In this document: in pieces, positions 13,306 through 16,928 of the stretch
How the letters are laid out: each line of letters starts with the position of its first letter
Position numbering within the stretch: the first letter of the stretch is position 1
Origin: JAIRTY01 sp050257395
GTDB lineage: Bacteria > Actinomycetota > Actinomycetes > Streptosporangiales > Streptosporangiaceae
Direction of reading: 5' to 3'
DNA length: 16,928 nt
Assembly (NCBI GenBank): GCA_050257395.1
Contig: JBLMWU010000340.1
Span: 1-16,928, forward strand
Made by a program: the position numbers and the translations under genes
Notes under the pieces: model-generated
What the model was told of the DNA's origin: nothing
What the model saw: only the letters and a program-made list of their open reading frames with translations
The model's database searches: none

Positions 13306-13871
13306 CCGCCGGCAGCGCCGGAGCACCGCCCTGGCTGGCGGTGATCGACATGCAGCGGGTGTTCGCCGAGCCCGGCAGCCCGTGGCGCGCGCCCCGGTTC
13401 GCGGAGATCGTGGCGCCGGTGCGGGCGCTGGCCGCGGCGCACGGGGAACGGGTCACCTTCACCCGGTTCACCGCCCCGCCGCGGCCTGCTGGTGCCTGGC
13501 GGCGGTACTACCAGCAGTGGCCGTTCGCGCTGCAGCCACCGGACGCCCCGCTCTACGACCTGGTGGACGAGTTCGCCGCCCACCGCGGCCGCACGGTGGA
13601 CGCCACCACGTTCGGCAAGTGGGGGCCCGCGCTCGCGGCCCGGGCCGGGCAGGGCCCGCTGGTGCTGGCGGGCGTCTCCACCGACTGCTGCGTGCTGTCC
13701 ACGGCGCTGGCCGCGGCGGACGCCGGCGTGCAGGTGCAGGTGGTGGCCGGCGCCTGCGCCGGGGCGGACGACGGCAGCCATGCCGAGGCGCTGCACATCC
13801 TGGGGCTGTACAGCCCGCTGGTGGAGGTGGTCACGCTGGCCGATGCCCTGGCCGGGGCGGGCGATGGCTGA
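13302..13871 (+). CDS. Isochorismatase-like cysteine hydrolase
   Basis: Soluble alpha/beta enzyme of the cysteine-hydrolase superfamily that contains nicotinamidase, N-carbamoylsarcosine amidase and ureidoacrylate amidase, 189 residues. The triad is visible: D16 in AVIDMQ, K106 in TTFGKWG (102-108), and the nucleophile C130 in GVSTDCCVLSTALAAADAG (124-142); C129 stands next to it. VQVVAGACAG (145-154) is the usual last strand. HAEALHIL (160-167) is the typical C-terminal helix. Members cleave amide or carbamoyl C-N bonds (isochorismatases cut an ether instead). The ATG at 13302 overlaps the permease stop, and the C-terminus overlaps the next gene by eight bases, so it belongs to the permease operon. 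Nicotinamidase-like metal ligands are not evident. Confidence 0.92.
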   Translation: MTAGSAGAPPWLAVIDMQRVFAEPGSPWRAPRFAEIVAPVRALAAAHGERVTFTRFTAPPRPAGAWRRYYQQWPFALQPPDAPLYDLVDEFAAHRGRTVDATTFGKWGPALAARAGQGPLVLAGVSTDCCVLSTALAAADAGVQVQVVAGACAGADDGSHAEALHILGLYSPLVEVVTLADALAGAGDG

Positions 13872-14877
13872 GCCGGGCAGGCAGGCCCGGGCCGCGGGCG
13901 CCCTGTACGGGCTGGCCATCGGCGACGCACTCGGCATGCCCACCGAGTCGCTGCCGCGGGCGGAGATCGTGGCCCGCTACGGCCCGCTGCTCACCGGCTT
14001 CGAGCCGGCCCCGCCCGGCCATCCGCTGGCCGCCGGGATGCCCGCGGGCGCGGTCACCGACGACACCGGGCAGGCGGTGCTGCTGGCGCGGCTCATCATC
14101 GAGCGCGGCGGTGAGACCGGCGCCGCCGAGCTGGCCCGGCGGCTGCTGCGGTGGGAAGAGGAGATGCGGGAGCGCGGGTCGGCCAGCCTGCTCGGCCCGT
14201 CCACCAAGCGGGCGCTGGCCGCGCTGCTGGCCGGGACCCCGGTCGCCGAGGCAGGCCGCGGCGGCACCACCAACGGCGCCGCGATGCGGATCGCCCCGGT
14301 CGGGGTGGCCACCCCCGGCAGCGACCCGGGCCTGCTGGTGGAGCGGGTCGTGGCGGCCAGCATGGTGACCCACAACACCGGCGTCGCGCTGGCCGGGGCG
14401 GCCGCGGTGGCCGCGGCGGTCAGCGCGGGCATCGACGGCGCGACGGTGGCGGAGGCGACCCGGGCGGCCGTCAGCGCGGCCGGCCTGGCCGCCGGCCGCG
14501 GGCGCTGGGTCGCCGCCGCGGACGTGGCGGCCCGGATCAGCTGGGCCACCGGGCTCACCGCCGGGCAGGACCCGCAGGCGGCGATCGGCGTGGTCGCCAG
14601 CCTGGTCGGCACCAGCCTGGCCACCCAGGAGTCGGTGCCAGCCGCGTTCGCCGTGCTGGCGGCCAGCCCGGGCGACCCGTGGCTGGCCTGCCGGGTGGCG
14701 GCCTCGGCCGGCGGTGACTGCGACACCATCGCGGCGATGGCAGGCGCGGTCGGCGGCGCCTGCCACGGCGCGGCGGCGTTCCCGGCCGCGGTGCGCGAGA
14801 CGGTGAGCCGGGTCAACCAGCTGGACCTGGACCGGCTGGCAGCCGACCTGCTGGCGGTCCGCGACCGGGTGCCCTGA
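13864..14877 (+). CDS. ADP-ribosylglycohydrolase-family protein
   Basis: Binuclear-metal N-glycosidase-like fold (DraG/ARH family), 337 residues. Motifs: GLAIGDALGMPTE (16-28); AVTDDTGQAVLLA (63-75), where TDDT provides two Asp metal ligands; GRGGTTNGAAMRIAPVG (131-147); SMVTHNTGVALAGAAAVAAA (166-185); and SAGGDCDTIAAMAGAVGGA (281-299), where the GGDxDT box completes the Mg/Mn site. The catalytic core is therefore intact. True family members remove ADP-ribose from proteins or RNA, but relatives near sugar kinases and permeases appear to act on small N-ribosides. No partner ADP-ribosyltransferase is in the window; the neighbours are a nucleobase-type permease and a C-N hydrolase, so a small-molecule substrate seems more likely. 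ATG 13864 overlaps the upstream gene by eight bases. Cytosolic. Confidence 0.92.
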   Translation: MAEPGRQARAAGALYGLAIGDALGMPTESLPRAEIVARYGPLLTGFEPAPPGHPLAAGMPAGAVTDDTGQAVLLARLIIERGGETGAAELARRLLRWEEEMRERGSASLLGPSTKRALAALLAGTPVAEAGRGGTTNGAAMRIAPVGVATPGSDPGLLVERVVAASMVTHNTGVALAGAAAVAAAVSAGIDGATVAEATRAAVSAAGLAAGRGRWVAAADVAARISWATGLTAGQDPQAAIGVVASLVGTSLATQESVPAAFAVLAASPGDPWLACRVAASAGGDCDTIAAMAGAVGGACHGAAAFPAAVRETVSRVNQLDLDRLAADLLAVRDRVP

Positions 14878-14890
14878 CCCGGCCGGCAGC

Positions 14891-14955
14891 GAGCTGGCCG
14901 CCAGCTCCGGCTGGCGAAAGCTGGGCCAGCGCCGCCGGCGCGGCGCTGGCCCAGC
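14891..14955. terminator. Two tandem hairpins between convergent genes (bidirectional)
   Basis: GAGCTGG (14891-14897) pairs with CCAGCTC (14901-14907) over a 3-base loop. Then GCTGGGCCAGCGCCGC (14920-14935) pairs perfectly with 14940-14955 over a CGGC loop, a 16-bp stem. They lie between the ends of the rightward gene (14877) and the leftward gene (14983), so the symmetric structure can stop transcription both ways. Confidence 0.8.
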
Positions 14956-14982
14956 GGCCCGGCGTGCCGGTCAGCCTTCCGG

Positions 14983-16506
14983 CTAGGCGGCGGCGGGTCC
15001 GGCCCCGGCGGCCTCCCGGGCCGCCAGCTGCTCGAGCGTGGCCGGGCCGGCGGTGCCGGCCTTGAGCCGATGGCGCAGGCCCAGGAAGTACCACAGCGTG
15101 GCGAGCACCGCGCCGCCCAGGACCACATAGTCCGCGCCGTGGAACGCGCTGGGCAGTGACAGCGCCAGCATGACCAGCACGGTCCAGGCCAGCACCAGCC
15201 CGATGACCGGCTTGGCCCACCGGCCGAGGCTGAACGCGCCCGGCTGGTGCTCCAGCAGCTGCCGCTTGCGGGCGTAGGCCACGGTGATCAGGAAGTAGAT
15301 GATGTACGGGATGATCGCGGTGGCCGCGACCAGGGTGCCGAACGCGTTGCTCTGCAGGTAGCCGTAGATCATGAACGCGATGTCCAGCACCCCGAACACG
15401 ATCAGCGCCGCGATCGGGGTCTGGGTGCGGGGGTTGACCTTACGGAAGAAGCCCGACCACGGCAGCATGTTGTCCCGGGCGAGCGAGTAGACCAGCCGGG
15501 CCTGCGCGGCGGCGCCCACCACCGTGATGGCGAACATCGAGAAGACCACGAACGCGATGAACACCTTGGTCAGCCCGGAGCCGAGCCAGTAGCCGCCGAT
15601 GGTGAGCAGCGGCAGCGGGGAGCCCTCCACTGTCTTGAGGTCCGGGATCGCCAGCGTGAACCCGATCAGCGCGATCATGCCGAGCACCCCGGAGCCGACC
15701 ACCGACCAGATGACCGCCCGCGGCACGGTGTGGCCCGCGTTGACCGCCTCCTCCGACAGGTCGGCGGCGAGCTCGAACCCGACCAGCGTGTAGATCCCCA
15801 CCAGCCCGGCCAGCGCGATCGAGTACCAGCCCGCGTTGTGGGCGACCGACTGGGTGCTGAACAGGATGCCCGCGCCGGTGCTGGTGGGCTTGGCCTTGAT
15901 GCCCCACAGGACCAGCAGCAGCACCCCGAACACCACGGTGCCGACGATCTCGGTGAACACGGCCACGTTGTTGACCCGGGCGGCCACCTGCACGCTGATC
16001 ACGTTGATCACGGCGGGCAGGATCATGACGATGATCGCCACCGCCAGCGTCAGGTGCGGGGTGGGGGTCAGCCCGAACTCGCTCAGCAGCAGCGGCGCCG
16101 CGACCAGCAGGATGATCGCGCCGCCGCCGACCGTCATGTACATCAGGCCCGCGAACCCGACGAACCAGCCGTAGCTCGGGTTCACCAGCCGGGCGCTCCA
16201 CTGGTAGGCGTACCCCGCCAGCGGGATCCGGGTGCCCAGCTCGGCGACCACCAGCGCGACCAGCACCTGCCCCAGCACGGCCACCGGCCACAGCCAGATC
16301 ATCGCCGGGCCCCACTGGGTCAGCCCGAAGCCGAAGTTCAGGAAGATCCCGGTGGTGATCGAGATGATCGAGAAGGCCACCGCGAACACGGAGAAGAAGC
16401 GCAGCTTGCGGCGCAGTTCCTGGGCATAGCCGAAGCGGCTCAGCACGTCCTCGTCGGCGGCTGGCGCCAGCTGCCCGCCCGCAGCGCGGGAGGCGGTATC
16501 GTCCAC
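14983..16506 (-). CDS. APC-superfamily amino-acid/amine permease
   Basis: Membrane importer of 507 residues with about 12 hydrophobic segments. The N-terminal tail (1-33) leads into GYAQELRRKLRFFSVFAVAF (26-45), a signature of the amino-acid/GABA/choline permease branch. Helix 1 is FSIISITTGIFLNFGF (45-60) with the unwound GIF segment, and helix 3 has AELGTRIPLAGYAYQWSARL (88-107). VGFELAADLSEEAVNAGHTVPRA (242-264) and RLVYSLARDNMLPW (337-350) are the landmarks of the cytoplasmic loops and match transporters for GABA, choline or polyamine-type solutes. GTG 16506 is used as start, with GAAGGG some nine bases before it. It follows an aminotransferase gene by 70 bases on the same strand, consistent with import and transamination of the same amine, but the substrate is not proven. 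Confidence 0.92.
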   Translation of the reverse strand: MDDTASRAAGGQLAPAADEDVLSRFGYAQELRRKLRFFSVFAVAFSIISITTGIFLNFGFGLTQWGPAMIWLWPVAVLGQVLVALVVAELGTRIPLAGYAYQWSARLVNPSYGWFVGFAGLMYMTVGGGAIILLVAAPLLLSEFGLTPTPHLTLAVAIIVMILPAVINVISVQVAARVNNVAVFTEIVGTVVFGVLLLVLWGIKAKPTSTGAGILFSTQSVAHNAGWYSIALAGLVGIYTLVGFELAADLSEEAVNAGHTVPRAVIWSVVGSGVLGMIALIGFTLAIPDLKTVEGSPLPLLTIGGYWLGSGLTKVFIAFVVFSMFAITVVGAAAQARLVYSLARDNMLPWSGFFRKVNPRTQTPIAALIVFGVLDIAFMIYGYLQSNAFGTLVAATAIIPYIIYFLITVAYARKRQLLEHQPGAFSLGRWAKPVIGLVLAWTVLVMLALSLPSAFHGADYVVLGGAVLATLWYFLGLRHRLKAGTAGPATLEQLAAREAAGAGPAAA

Positions 16507-16552
16507 GGTTCCAACCCTTCCCGGCCGGCCCAGCCGCCGGCCTGTTAGCGCG

Positions 16553-16569
16553 CCGCCCCGGCGGGGCGG
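16553..16569 (-). terminator. Compact hairpin after the aminotransferase stop
   Basis: CCGCCCC (16553-16559) and GGGGCGG (16563-16569) form a 7-bp stem with a 3-base loop, 7 bases downstream of the aminotransferase stop on the minus strand. Next to it GGCCGG (16523-16528) and CCGGCC (16537-16542) form a second inverted repeat just upstream of the permease start. They could attenuate transcription from the aminotransferase into the permease gene. Confidence 0.45.
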
Positions 16570-16576
16570 GCCACTG

Positions 16577-16928
16577 CTATCCCCCGCTGTCCAGCTCCGC
16601 GCGGACCGCGGCGAAGGCGCGGTCGGTGGCGGCCAGCACGTGCTCGAGGTCGGCGCCGGTCATGGCCGCGGACACGAACCAGTTGTGCCGGGGGTGCAGG
16701 AACGCCCCGCGCCGGATCGCCTCGCCGGTGAACACGTTCGCCAGCCGGAAGTCCCGGTCGCCGCCGAAGCTGAGGAACGGCATCGCCGGCGGCCCGGTCT
16801 GCCGGACCGGCACCTCCCACCGGGCGGCCTGCGCGGCGAGCCCGTCCCGCAGCGCCTGCCCCCGCTCGCGCATGACGGCCACCGCGTCCTCCTCGCGCAG
16901 TGCCCGCAGCGTCGCCAGCGCGGCCGCC
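16577..16928 (-). CDS. Class III aminotransferase, C-terminal part (5' end outside window)
   Basis: PLP-dependent enzyme of fold type I, most like glutamate-1-semialdehyde aminomutase or omega-aminotransferases. The visible 116 residues are the small C-terminal domain: ATLRALREEDAVAVMRERGQ runs into a helix, then the strand VPVRQTGPPAMPFLSFGG, then NVFTGEAIRRGAFLHPRHNW, FVSAAMTGADLEHVLAATD and a final helix. The phrase 'RRGAFLHPRHNWFVS' is the usual late motif of this subfamily. The lysine that binds PLP lies upstream, outside the window, so catalytic competence cannot be judged. The frame is open from the right edge to the stop at 16577, and no start is claimed within the window: the internal ATG at 16882 is only a methionine. 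It precedes the APC permease on the same strand. Confidence 0.85.
   Translation of the reverse strand, partial: AAALATLRALREEDAVAVMRERGQALRDGLAAQAARWEVPVRQTGPPAMPFLSFGGDRDFRLANVFTGEAIRRGAFLHPRHNWFVSAAMTGADLEHVLAATDRAFAAVRAELDSGG

Noticed and set aside
11581..13326. A 581-codon minus-strand frame opposite the NCS1 permease
   Set aside because: Gln/His/Asp-rich composition typical of the antisense of a membrane protein; no start or ribosome site.
13864..14877. Antitoxin or immunity role for the ADP-ribosylglycohydrolase family protein
   Set aside because: No ADP-ribosyltransferase or toxin-like neighbour is present; it is coupled to a permease and a metabolic hydrolase.
14891..14955. Possible phage or element attachment site because of strong symmetry
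   Set aside because: It lies between converging genes, has no flanking integrase or tRNA, and is fully explained as a terminator.

Overview
The window is about 74% G+C by eye, with dense overlapping genes, GTG starts and strong third-position G/C bias. This, together with the kinds of protein present (F420/flavin LLM oxidoreductase, small secreted muralytic protein, 67-residue cold-shock protein), points to the chromosome of a high-GC actinomycete. I cannot name the genus. There is no tRNA, rRNA, CRISPR array, transposase or phage gene. Codon use looks even throughout, so nothing suggests a recent island.

Layout. (1) 1-4396: a run of independent genes: arfB (ribosome rescue, leaving the window on the left), a 152-residue protein of unknown function, an LLM-class oxidoreductase, a 116-residue cysteine-rich protein and, on the minus strand, a membrane protein fused to an alpha/beta hydrolase. 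(2) 4486-10450, all minus strand: six genes read as amidohydrolase (8-oxoguanine deaminase type), CxxC protein of the carboxymuconolactone decarboxylase/AhpD superfamily, M24 'pita-bread' hydrolase, solute-binding lipoprotein, permease and ATPase. The last five overlap or nearly touch and must be co-transcribed. The amidohydrolase is separated from them by 108 bases holding a hairpin. (3) 10740-11735, plus strand: a secreted transglycosylase-like protein and a cold-shock protein with a long leader and a very strong terminator. (4) 11839-14877, plus strand: an NCS1 nucleobase-type permease, a cysteine hydrolase and an ADP-ribosylglycohydrolase-family protein, each overlapping the next (translationally coupled). 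(5) 14983-16928, minus strand: an APC amino-acid/amine permease preceded by the C-terminal part of a class III aminotransferase that leaves the window on the right.

How they may work together. Blocks 2, 4 and 5 each pair a small-molecule importer with hydrolases or a transaminase acting on C-N bonds. I infer that the region is devoted to scavenging nitrogen compounds. The most interesting unit is block 2: an amino-acid-type ABC importer with one permease, physically overlapping an M24 enzyme that has lost four of the five metal ligands of the family, which suggests metal-independent chemistry as in creatinase or ectoine hydrolase. The second is block 4, where an N-glycosidase-like fold, a cysteine amidohydrolase and a nucleobase permease form one coupled operon. 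The substrates of both are unknown from sequence alone.
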